In this document: one piece after another, positions 19,111 to 25,799 of the stretch
Layout of the letters: each line of letters starts with the position of its first letter
How positions within the stretch are numbered: position 1 is the first letter of the stretch
Source of the DNA: Chara braunii
Lineage: Eukaryota; Streptophyta; Charophyceae; Charales; Characeae
Direction of reading: 5' to 3'
NCBI GenBank assembly: GCA_003427395.1
Contig: BFEA01000042.1
Location: 32,721 to 58,519, forward strand
Length of the DNA stretch: 25,799 bases
The notes under the pieces: model-generated
The model's database searches: none
Told to the model about the DNA's origin: nothing
What the model saw: the letters and a program-made list of their open reading frames with translations, nothing else
Translations under genes and position numbers: made by a program

Positions 19111-19380
19111 GGGCCTTGGGGTCACACAGCACGATGCATGAAAATCCATCCCTTTTTCCTGTTTTTTTTTCCTTTTCTTACAAGAGCTGCCCACCAAATG
19201 TCGAATTCTTTCCTTTTTTGTTTCCATGCACATCACGATGTATGGGCCGAGGGGTCACGCAGCAAGATGCATAAAAATCCATCCCTTTTTCCTGTTCCCC
19301 CCCCCCCTCCTTACGAGAGCTGCCCAGTGCCCACCAAACGTCAAATTCCTTTTTTTGTTTGTTTCCATGCACATCACGGT
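19111..19380. repeat. Tandem duplication of a 133-bp unit
   Basis: GGGCCTTGGGGTCACACAGC (19111) and GGGCCGAGGGGTCACGCAGC (19244) start two units that share AAAATCCATCCCTTTTTCCT, GAGCTGCCCA, CACCAAA and TTTCCATGCACATCACG. Differences are mainly in the T and C homopolymers, and an extra GTGCCCA in unit 2. Confidence 0.8.
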
Positions 19381-19586
19381 CTAAAAGAAATATGCAATTG
19401 CGAGGTCCTCCAGAGGTCCCCACAAAATACGTAACCCCGCGGCTGTCCAAGACGCTGACATTTATGTGCCCATTTGTGTGAAAATGCAAAATACATAGCC
19501 CTTGTGGCCCAAAAAATCACCTACAATTTATGATTTTATGAAAATGCGTGCTAGTGTGAGCATGCCCTGAGCTAGGCCGCTGACTA

Positions 19587-20005
19587 CGGGTCTCGCTCCA
19601 CTACTGTCCGCTGTTCAAAATTGGGGACAGTTCATGGACAGCTATGGGAGCGTACAAAAATCATGGAAACGCGGCATCGCTCCACTTGTTGTACACTATA
19701 CGACACCCGAATTCGTGAGTTCCCTACGAGACACGGGCGCACCACTACAAGACACAGCCTCTCTAGCACTTTGTACACCCAGACTCCAGGCTCCCTGCCC
19801 AAAAAGGCGGAGGGTCCTTCGGTTCCTACGAGGACCGTCCACCAAAGTGCTTGTGCAGGCTGGGAGCTATACAAAAATGGACAGTCAATTTTCCACGGTA
19901 TTTCTGACAATGTCCAAGCCATTTTGCACACCCATACTGGGCAGTAAGTGGAGCTACGTCCCACAGTCCATTTTCGTACAGTGGACAGTAGTGGAGCGAG
20001 GCCCC
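19587..20005. mobile_element. M1: PIF/Harbinger-like non-autonomous element
   Basis: Terminal inverted repeats GGGTCTCGCTCCACTACTGT (19588) and the complement of GGGCCTCGCTCCACTACTGT (ending 20004) agree at 19 of 20 positions and continue with partial matches. CTA flanks both sides (19584-19586 and 20006-20008), a 3-bp target duplication as expected for PIF/Harbinger. No transposase ORF; the two open frames inside are chance. Interior sequence CTGGGAGCTATACAAAAATG is the complement of the repeated core inside M2, so M1 and M2 are relatives. Confidence 0.7.
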
Positions 20006-20151
20006 CTACATCTTGCATGAAATGTCTATAGAGTAGTAGGGGCCTCACTCCACTACTGTCCATTGTACAAGCACCGACAGTCGTGCTTCGCTCCTACATG
20101 TGCAAAACGGCTTGGACGGTATTCAGAAACCTTGTTGAAAATTGTCTGTCC

Positions 20152-20268
20152 GTGAATGTACAGCTCCCAGCCTGCAAAAATTTTTACGCCGTGAATGTAC
20201 AGCTCCCAGCCTGCAAACATTGTTACGCCGTGAATGTACAGCTCCCAGCCTTCAAAAATTGTTACGGG
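20152..20268. repeat. 39-bp tandem repeat, three units, inside M2
   Basis: GTGAATGTACAGCTCCCAGC starts at 20152, 20191 and 20230. Unit length is 13 codons, so a plus frame shows a 13-residue repeat (VNVQLPACK...), but the frame is short and lies inside a non-autonomous transposon, so I do not call it a gene. Confidence 0.9.
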
Positions 20269-20329
20269 GAAAGTCCTTCTAGGGACTCACCGTGATGACG
20301 CCAATTTGGAGAGTGACACCTGGAGTTCG

Positions 20330-20658
20330 GGTGAACAAAACCCTATGGACGCCCTGTCTTGTAGTTTTATCACTGCGTCTGCGTCTGGTAGTGCACTCAC
20401 GAATCTGAGAGGTGTATAGCGGACAGTAGCGTTCTCGATTTATGCGTGTCATCCTTGCCCAGGAGCCACGCTAAGGGCCTGGTGAACAAAACCCTATGGA
20501 CGCCCTGTCTTGTAGTTTTATCACTGAGTCTGCGTCTGGTAGTGCACTCACGAATCTGAGAGGTGTATAGCGGACACTAGCGGAGCCATGCTGCCTTTTT
20601 TTTTTTTTGGACCATTTCTCGATTTATGCGTGTCATCCTTGCCCAGGGGCCACGCTAA
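20330..20658. repeat. 151-bp tandem duplication in M2
   Basis: GGTGAACAAAACCCTATGGA starts at 20330 and 20481; copies are almost identical over GTATAGCGGACA. The second has an extra piece with T13 and GGACCAT (about 20582-20613). The first copy ends in TAAGGGCCT, which is the target site plus the first six bases of E1, so this duplication happened after E1 inserted. Confidence 0.85.
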
Positions 20659-20767
20659 GGGCCTCGTTGCACTACTCGCCAGCCGCCTTTTTTTTTTTTT
20701 GGACCATTTCTCGATTTATGCGTGTCATCCTTGCCCAGGGGCCAAGTTGCACTACTCGCCATCCGCC
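20596..20767. repeat. 92-bp tandem duplication spanning the E1 left TIR
   Basis: T tract, GGACCATTTCTCGATTTATG, GTCATCCTTGCCCAGGGGCC and GTTGCACTACTCGCC are present at 20596-20687 and again at 20688-20767. The second copy lacks 12 bases that include TAAGGGCCTC. It duplicates the E1 end and makes E1 appear to have two left termini. Confidence 0.8.
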
Positions 20768-20914
20768 ATGCATGGGGGATGCGACTTCGTTCCACTGCAT
20801 CGCCAACAGCCACAAAATGGACGCTGTCAGAATTTGGGTCCGAAATCACTTGGCTATGTGTCGCCAAGGCTTTCCATTTCCCCTGCCTGCAACGGCCCTT
20901 CGATGAGGTGCTAC

Positions 20915-20919
<5 letters not shown>

Positions 20920-20961
<42 letters not shown>

Positions 20962-21426
20962 CCCAGGTTGTTGTAGGGGTGGGATACTAGACAGATGGCA
21001 GTCACCCTCAGTACTCAGCCACTTGGTTGTCTTAGATGAACCCTTTCTGAAGACCCCGTCCACCCTTCCTCTTATTTTTGCCCTGGCGCACCCCTACCCC
21101 CCCTGTCCTACCCTAGTGTTAACCACCCGGGACCTTCACCCATTGCCATCTTGGCGGGGCGACGTGACCAGACAGCGGTTGCAGGTACCGGGGCTAAGCA
21201 GAGTCTCTCATCCCCTGCTCAGNCCCGGTTGAAGCAGACGCCGTGCAAGCCTGATTGCACGGGGACTTCGGGAGCTAGGTATGAACATGCTACCACCGGT
21301 CTTCATGAGGGTGTACAGTGATTCCTATCTAGCTTAGTTGTGTAGTGATGATAGAGTAGTTGTGTAGTGATGATAGAGTAGTTGTGTAGTGATGATAGAG
21401 AGCTGGGAGTCCTCCGTTCCCTCTTA
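20920..21426 (-). mobile_element. 507-bp poly(A)-tailed insertion in E1 with strong hairpins
   Basis: E2 has GGGGTGAGGAGTAGCACC uninterrupted; in E1 (minus) this is split after GGGGTGA by 507 bp that end in A38 (T38 at 20920-20957 on plus). Only GA could be a target duplication. The body contains two stem-loops: ACCGGGGCTAAGCA (21187-21200) with TGCTCAGNCCCGGT (21216-21229), and CCGTGCAA/TTGCACGG (21241-21262). The 5' part (in its own sense) is a 22-bp tandem. A 3' poly(A) and an empty allele point to retroposition of an RNA, perhaps a non-coding one. I do not recognise the source RNA, and no pol III boxes were found. Confidence 0.6.
21335..21400. repeat. 22-bp tandem repeat, three identical units
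   Basis: TAGTTGTGTAGTGATGATAG plus AG at 21335, 21357 and 21379. It lies near the 5' end of the poly(A)-tailed insertion, where repeated monomers are known in some LINE promoters. Confidence 0.95.
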
Positions 21427-21891
21427 TCACCCCTCCGCGAAATGCTTCGTGTGGTGACAGTCTACCTGTGTTGTCCCCTAGTGTTGGCCAGTTTTCACCG
21501 CACCTGGATTGATTCCAGTCGGAATACGTGGTGAAGAGAAAGCCGCCACCGTTCCATTAGCTCGCCATCCGCCGCAGTCCCGGGAGCAGGCCGGCATAGC
21601 AACCACAAAGCACGTGGCGGCGGCGATGTAATGGAACCAAGAGCTGTTTTCCGCCAGAAACATGCACTTTTCGGCCTCGCCAAGTCTCACCACTGTTTGT
21701 GGTGGATGGCGAGTAGTGGAATGAGGCCCTAATCTTCTCCGATGTTGATTTTGAACTCTCTGACTTCTTCCCATTTTAACGGATGTCCCGAAGGACCCAT
21801 GCCGCGTTTTCCCCGATGTCAATTTTGAACTCTCTGACTGCTGTCCGTGAACTGTCCGCAAATTTGTACAGCGGACAGTAGTGGAGCGAGC

Positions 21892-22006
21892 CCCTACCTT
21901 CTTCCCCCGAGTACAACGTACGGTCATTATAGCTGTATTTAGTCTGAAAGACAGCCCAAATACAGCTATAATGACCGTACGTTGTATTGGGGGGAAGAAG
22001 GTAGGG
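21892..22006. mobile_element. F: near-perfect foldback palindrome
   Basis: Arms 21892-21940 and 21958-22006 (49 bp each) match at 47 positions around a 17-nt loop that itself contains GTCT/AGAC. Arm start CCCTACCTTCTTCCCCCGAG; arm core ACGTACGGTCATTATAGCTG. A single arm end recurs at 24577-24600, so F belongs to a dispersed foldback family. No target duplication recognised. Confidence 0.85.
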
Positions 22007-22132
22007 TTAGCTCCGCCAAGTGCTGTTGGGTAACCCCACGAACCGAAACTGGGTCATGGTCCCAGCCTGTGACAGTGTTTGCTGCGGGTTGTTTCGGTTC
22101 CGCCGGCCTCATGTTCCCATGATAAGGGCCTC

Positions 22133-22585
22133 GGGGCTGGTTCGACACTCCTCGGGGCATCCTCGGGCCCCGAGGGAAAAATCTTGGAGTCGCCCGAGGA
22201 ATTTCCCGCCTTCGATCCACTCATCCTCAGGGATGTCGGCCGAGGACATTTCCTTTGGGCGATGTCAGAAAAGAAAAAAACGACAGAAAAAAAAGTTGTG
22301 CTTTAGGACTTCAGCCAATAGGGTGCCGCCACGATCCAGATTCTCGGTCGTAACGTCTCTCTACCTATTTGCCCTCTCCTCTCCGTGAAACACGGATTCC
22401 TTTTGCCCAAGGATCCTTGTGAGGTCCCTTGGGCAAAAGGAAGAAATGGCTGGGGAATCCTTGGAGCCCAAGGAAATTCCCTCGGAGTGTTTTCACTTTT
22501 TTTTTTCCGACTGCACCCCCGAGGATACGTGGAACGAACAATTCCTCGGGGACTTTACGCGTCCGAGGAGTGTCGAACGAGCCCC
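22133..22585. mobile_element. M3: inverted-repeat element inserted in the E2 TIR
   Basis: TIRs GGGGCTGGTTCGACACTCCT (22133) and the complement of the right end GGGGCTCGTTCGACACTCCT (ending 22585) differ once. It is flanked by CTC (3 bp; 22130-22132 and 22586-22588), or equally by CCTCG (5 bp) if the terminal G is excluded. Inside are CCTCGG/CCGAGG words, a CCTTTTGCCCAAGG/CCTTGGGCAAAAGG hairpin (about 22399-22440) and GAAAAAAACGACAGAAAAAA. A 3-bp duplication suits PIF/Harbinger; the 5-bp reading would not. Confidence 0.85.
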
Positions 22586-22783
22586 CTCGTTCCACTACTC
22601 GCCATCCGCCACAAACAGTGGCGAGACTTGGCGAGGCCGAAAAGTGCATTTTTCTGGCGGAAAACGGCTCTTGGTTCCATTACATCGCCGCCGCTACGTG
22701 CCCTGTGGTTGCTGCCCCGGCCTGCTTCCCGGACTGTGGCGGATGGCGAGCTAATGGAACGGTGGCGGCCTTGCCTTCACCAT

Positions 22784-23210
22784 GGGCCTCGCCACACCAC
22801 ACCCAACTTGGGAAAATTTTCGGGAGCGCTCCCGGAAGTGAAAACCCGCTCGGGAGTGCCTTTAGCCACACTACACTCTCGACCCGGCCGCGCTCAAATT
22901 CTGAAAATGTCATTTGCCACATATGGACACGATCAGTGTGAAGCAGTCTGGCAGAAGTCGTTTGTCCCTTCCGGCTCCGCTCCCGAATCTGGGATGAAAC
23001 TCGGAGGAGCCAAGGAGGTCTCTCGAAAAAAAAGCTTCGCAGGCGGTGAGTCCGGGAGTGTTCTCGGCAGGCACATTCTGACAGCTCCCGAATTCAATCT
23101 GACAGCTTGAACTCAGGAGCTGGTGTGCAGCATGCAGCTTGAACTCAGGAGCTGGTGTGGCATGCTGCACTCCGGAAAATGGCCAAGTCGGGAGTAGTGT
23201 GGCGAGGCCC
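22784..23210. mobile_element. M4: inverted-repeat element with CAT target duplication
   Basis: GGGCCTCGCCACAC (22784) and GTGTGGCGAGGCCC (ending 23210) are perfect 14-bp TIRs that extend imperfectly to 28 bp. CAT occurs at 22781-22783 and 23211-23213. E1 has the same site uninterrupted (CAC in place of CAT, minus strand near 21530), a direct empty-site comparison. Interior: a 24-bp direct repeat AGCTTGAACTCAGGAGCTGG.. at 23104 and 23136. No transposase. Confidence 0.9.
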
Positions 23211-23509
23211 CATGTACTCGGACTGGAAATCACTCCAGGTGACACTAGGGGATAACGCAAGTCGACTGTCAGGACGGCTGTGTCAGGGGCCATGGCCACA
23301 CGAAGCATTTCGCGGAGGGGTGAGGAGTAGCACCTCCACGAAGGGCCGTTGCAGGCAGGGGAAATGGAAAGCCTTGGCGACACATCGTCAAGTGATAGGG
23401 CGTCCATTTCTTGGCTATTGGCGATGCAGTGGAACGAAGTAACATCCGCCATGCGTGGCGGATGGCGAGTAGTGGAACGAGGCCCTAACGGACTCCTTGC
23501 TTTTTCCCA

Positions 23510-23526
23510 AAAAAAAAAAAAAAAAA
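23510..23526. repeat. A17 tract just outside E2
   Basis: CCC followed by A17, then CAGACAAAAAAAAG. It may be the tail of a retroposed fragment; no source identified. Confidence 0.6.
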
Positions 23527-23686
23527 ACAGACAAAAAAAAGAAAACCCGCAAAAACGTGTTGATATGTCTTGTTTTTTTCTTTCTGTGAAAGGTATTGAT
23601 ACGTCACAGCACGTCGGGCGACCGGTATATAAGCTACGGTTGTTTTCCGAACCCTTATATGTGCAATTCGTCTGCGCCATGACGCG

Positions 23687-23688
<2 letters not shown>

Positions 23689-23717
<29 letters not shown>

Positions 23718-23802
23718 CAGGGCTCCCTGCCTGTCTCCCCCGATCTCTTATTTTCCCCACCCTTGCAGGACAGGTTTCGGGGTCGATCAAGTCATCACGC
23801 AC

Positions 23803-23858
<56 letters not shown>

Positions 23859-23957
23859 GGGAGGGAGAGAGAGGGCTCCATGCCTGTCTCCCCCCATCTC
23901 TTGTTTTCCCCGCCCTTGTAGTACAGGCTTCGGGGCCGGTCAAGTCATCACTCATTG
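23689..23957. repeat. Two (GA)n tracts, each followed by a copy of an 82-bp sequence
   Basis: (GA)n at 23689-23717 and 23803-23850, followed respectively by GGGCTCCCTGCCTGTCTCCC (from 23720) and GGGCTCCATGCCTGTCTCCC (from 23873), with GTCAAGTCATCAC or ATCAAGTCATCAC at the end. Spacing about 153 bp. The duplication must include the microsatellite, which has since changed length. Confidence 0.85.
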
Positions 23958-24180
23958 TTGCCATTTAGTGGGCGCTGGTGGGCACGTTTCGTCTACGTCT
24001 ACCCGGCTTGATCTTTCGAGCGTTGCTGCTACTATGGCGAATGCGTACCTTGTCGGCGGCCGTCGGCACTCAGTCTGTGAAAGACAGGGAAGGGTGGAAC
24101 TACAGGGGTAGGAGGCATGAGGGAGTCCTAAATGGCTGAACGGCTGCCACACTGCTTGTGCTGAGTGGGTGAGCGCATGC

Positions 24181-24200
24181 TCACACTACCGGTAGTGTGA
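24181..24200. other. Perfect 20-bp palindrome
   Basis: TCACACTACCGGTAGTGTGA reads the same on both strands with no loop. It could be a binding site for a dimeric protein, or the closed centre of an eroded foldback. Confidence 0.8.
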
Positions 24201-24399
24201 CTATTCTGGATGTGTCTGACGCTCTACGTACGGCGAGGTGCAGGATGTATTTGACCGCAATCATGAACAGGGAAGAGTGGCGCTACCGGACGAGAAGACA
24301 CCAGGGATGTCCTCCAAGCCTTAGGGTGAAAGAAGTACCAAACTTGTCGTGTTGATTGCGTGTTCGCCGCGAATTTTCACGTCAGGACTCTACACATGT

Positions 24400-24546
24400 G
24401 GCTGTAGGAGGAGCAGACAGGCTATGATTCGCTGGTCCTGCGTGTATATGCCCGGAATCACGACCAGAGACCGGTGGAAAAGAAATCCTAGAGTGAGAAC
24501 GCACTTCGTTGGCTGTAGGAGGAGCAGACAGGCTATGTATCGCTGC
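24400..24546. repeat. 36-bp direct repeat, 111 bp apart
   Basis: GGCTGTAGGAGGAGCAGACA then GGCTAT, GATTCGCTGG or GTATCGCTGC, at 24400-24435 and 24511-24546. Confidence 0.85.
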
Positions 24547-24576
24547 CAGCAGCAGGCATCATCGGCTTGTAATATC

Positions 24577-24600
24577 CTACCTTCCTCCCCCGAATACAAC
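24577..24600. mobile_element. Single arm end of palindrome family F
   Basis: CTACCTTCCTCCCCCGAATA then CAAC matches the outer 24 bases of F's left arm at 22 positions. No complementary arm nearby. It is followed by T-rich sequence to 24630. Confidence 0.6.
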
Positions 24601-24639
24601 TCCCCCTCATTTTTTTTTTATTTTTTTTTGTAAATTCAC

Positions 24640-25799
24640 CCTCATTTTGGTTGTACCTACCTGACCGGAAATATAGCTTCTATACATTCATTATCTGGGA
24701 CCCGGTGCGTTAGTTGGGCAGAAGATGGTAGCTTGGGGATGTCTTCTCGCGAATTCACACTTCTGATCTTTGCAAGTACTCTTTCTTGATTTTGGTATTT
24801 TTTATTAATAAACTTTCTAAAGAACAGCTTCAGGTGCCGTGAGAGAATATAAATTTATTTCGATTGCATCGTTGTATTTATTACCTTTTTTGATGACGGT
24901 GGTGTATGGTAGTGAGCGAGGAGAATGAGAAACTCCACCCACTTTTCCCCTCCTTTTCTTGATTCATGATGACATTGTATTGTACCGCGCGTACTAAGTA
25001 AAATGGAGACATGTCCGCCCTGTCGCCTTCGAGAGGCCGTCGGTTAGGGTACGCTCATCTTCAACCGAATAGAACCCCCGATCATTATAGCTATATATTT
25101 GGGACAACTTTCAGTCCAGATGCAGGGATAATGACCGGTATTTCGGACAACTTTCCGTCTAGATGCAGCGATTACGATGCTCGATCGGAAAGTTTGGGCC
25201 TCTCGAAGTTTAGATCAGCGATTCCATTGCACATAGGATTTTTCCATGGAGATCACACGTCGAAGGATGTATATATATATAAATATAATATGTGCACATC
25301 GACGTGGATATGTGGGAACGTTGATTTTTATATATGTTTTCGTTCAATACGATTAATTATTCGACTTCGTTGTCAATACGATTATTAATTATTTAGTGAC
25401 GGTTTATAATATTCATTTTGTGGCTGTTTTTCAAAGTGGCCGAAAAAAGAACGCAAAACACACCATCGACTTCTGAAGCCGACGCAGAAACAACTTGAAG
25501 GGGCTCAAGTCCCACTTATTTTTCTTTAAAAAAAAACAAAAAACAAAAAAACTCCCACTTATCCGAATTCTCAACTTCTGCCGGAAGATGATGACGATCA
25601 ACGGTCAGAAATGAAGTATCCGGTCAGGGGGACGTAGCCCCAGAACTCGCTTTCTCGTGATCTGCGATTCTGCGTGCAGCTCTGGGAACGATAGTCACGC
25701 TGATGGAGGGAGGTGAGGGGGTGGGGGAGGAGGGGCCCGTTCCCGTTATCCTCCAACTGCTGATTGACACGTGGCTGGGAAGATCTCGTCTCCAGGTCT
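24640..25799. other. Unassigned right end with a 40-bp direct repeat
   Basis: TATTTGGGACAACTTTCAGT then CCAGATGCAGGGAT (25096) recurs as TATTTCGGACAACTTTCCGT then CTAGATGCAGCGAT (25139), offset 43. 25240-25400 is AT-rich with TATATATA. No credible gene; the 125-codon frame at 25011-25388 covers the repeat and AT-rich sequence. Confidence 0.45.

Larger units (their letters stand above)
20659..21729 (-). mobile_element. E1: PIF/Harbinger-like MITE with a poly(A) insertion
   Basis: Ends are GGGCCTCGTTGCACTACTCG (20659) and the complement of GGGCCTCATTCCACTACTCG (ending 21729); TAA flanks both ends (20656-20658, 21730-21732). Read on the minus strand it aligns with E2 along its length, e.g. GAAAAGTGCATGTTTCTGGC against GAAAAGTGCATTTTTCTGGC. 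Its core, once the poly(A) insertion and the TIR duplication are removed, is close in length to the 474-bp E2 core. The subterminal CCATCCGCC/GGCGGATGG motifs recur inside. At 21525-21536 it shows the empty version of the site where M4 sits in E2. There is no transposase. Confidence 0.85.
20039..21894. mobile_element. M2: older PIF/Harbinger-like element hosting E1
   Basis: Left end GGGGCCTCACTCCACTACTG and the complement of the right end (GGGGCTCGCTCCACTACTGT) define the TIRs, one base deleted in the right copy. Without the nested E1 it would be about 785 bp. The interior holds the 39-bp tandem, a 151-bp duplication, and a 27-bp direct repeat GATGTTGATTTTGAACTCTC/GATGTCAATTTTGAACTCTC (21740 and 21815). 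TA borders both ends, but a clean 3-bp duplication is not visible, in part because palindrome F is inserted at the right end. Confidence 0.55.
22126..23485 (+). mobile_element. E2: PIF/Harbinger-like MITE containing M3 and M4
   Basis: The left end is GGGCCTCG (22126-22133) joined, after removing M3, to TTCCACTACTCGCC at 22590. The result equals the complement of the right end exactly (GGGCCTCGTTCCACTACTCG). TAA flanks both sides (22123-22125 and 23486-23488). Core length without inserts is 474 bp, and it aligns with E1 read from the minus strand. There is no transposase, so it would have depended on one supplied elsewhere. Open frames across it (22385-23110 plus; 22910-23680 minus) run through several element borders and are not genes. 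Confidence 0.9.

Noticed and set aside
20083-20295. Small repeat protein with 13-residue units
   Set aside because: The 39-bp unit happens to be a multiple of three; it lies in a non-autonomous transposon, without evidence of selection.
20667-20767. 22-bp target duplication flanking a small poly(A) retroposon within E1
   Set aside because: The upstream copy of the same sequence shows a 92-bp tandem duplication, which explains both the repeated TIR and the repeated T tract more simply.
22385-23110. 241-codon open frame on the plus strand
   Set aside because: It passes through parts of M3, E2 and M4 and their borders, so it cannot be an ancestral gene; no domain features.
22910-23680. 256-codon open frame on the minus strand
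   Set aside because: It crosses M4, E2, the A17 tract (poly-F in translation) and flanking DNA.

Overview
This window looks like a piece of a large, repeat-rich nuclear eukaryotic genome. It has long homopolymers, GA/CT/GT microsatellites, poly(A)-tailed insertions, foldback elements, and short inverted-repeat DNA transposons with 3-bp target duplications. There is one unresolved base at 21223, and no operons, bacterial genes or long conserved reading frames. A plant or streptophyte alga would fit, but nothing here fixes the lineage. I found no intact protein-coding gene, no convincing tRNA, rRNA or snRNA gene, and no CRISPR array. Nearly every recognisable feature is mobile DNA or a tandem repeat. 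Family names (K, T, A/B, E, M1-M4, F) are mine, and all alignments were made by eye.

Left third (1-8.2 kb): family K (minus, about 1-1400) is a retroelement-like repeat with an 8-bp-stem hairpin, a leader of about 600 bp and the start of an ORF. An unknown open frame with one stop follows (1400-1852). Next comes a long copy of family T (plus, 1870-2690), a 58-bp tandem repeat, a second T copy (minus, 4029-4500), a 52-bp minisatellite (5941-6150), a cluster of four stem-loops (6461-6650), three related CCCGTT hairpins around an A-rich tract (6872-7312), and a hairpin fragment of family K (8050-8140).

Middle (8.2-18.4 kb): a badly decayed coding-like segment (8850-9699), a T tail fragment, the second long T copy (minus, 11062-11855), and another T tail. 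Two blocks of palindromic foldback units with GGAGGA/TCCTCC arms follow (12961-13500 and 14480-15056). The second K copy (plus, 15057-15900) runs into a probable LINE 3' remnant (to 16251). A degenerate open frame lies at 17032-17550, and an inverted pair of T tails at 18031-18350.

Right third (18.4-25.8 kb): a nested stack of non-autonomous PIF/Harbinger-like elements. M2 contains E1, and E1 contains a 507-bp poly(A)-tailed insertion. E2 contains M3 and M4. Target duplications, an empty site and reconstructable TIRs give the insertion order directly. A 115-bp near-perfect palindrome (F) sits at the end of M2. The remainder is GA-rich duplications, short direct repeats and unassigned sequence.

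The best candidates for something undescribed are family T, which has a fixed terminus and a tail hairpin kept by different stem sequences; family K, whose two copies are 14 kb apart and inverted; the A/B foldback array; and the hairpin-bearing poly(A) insertion.
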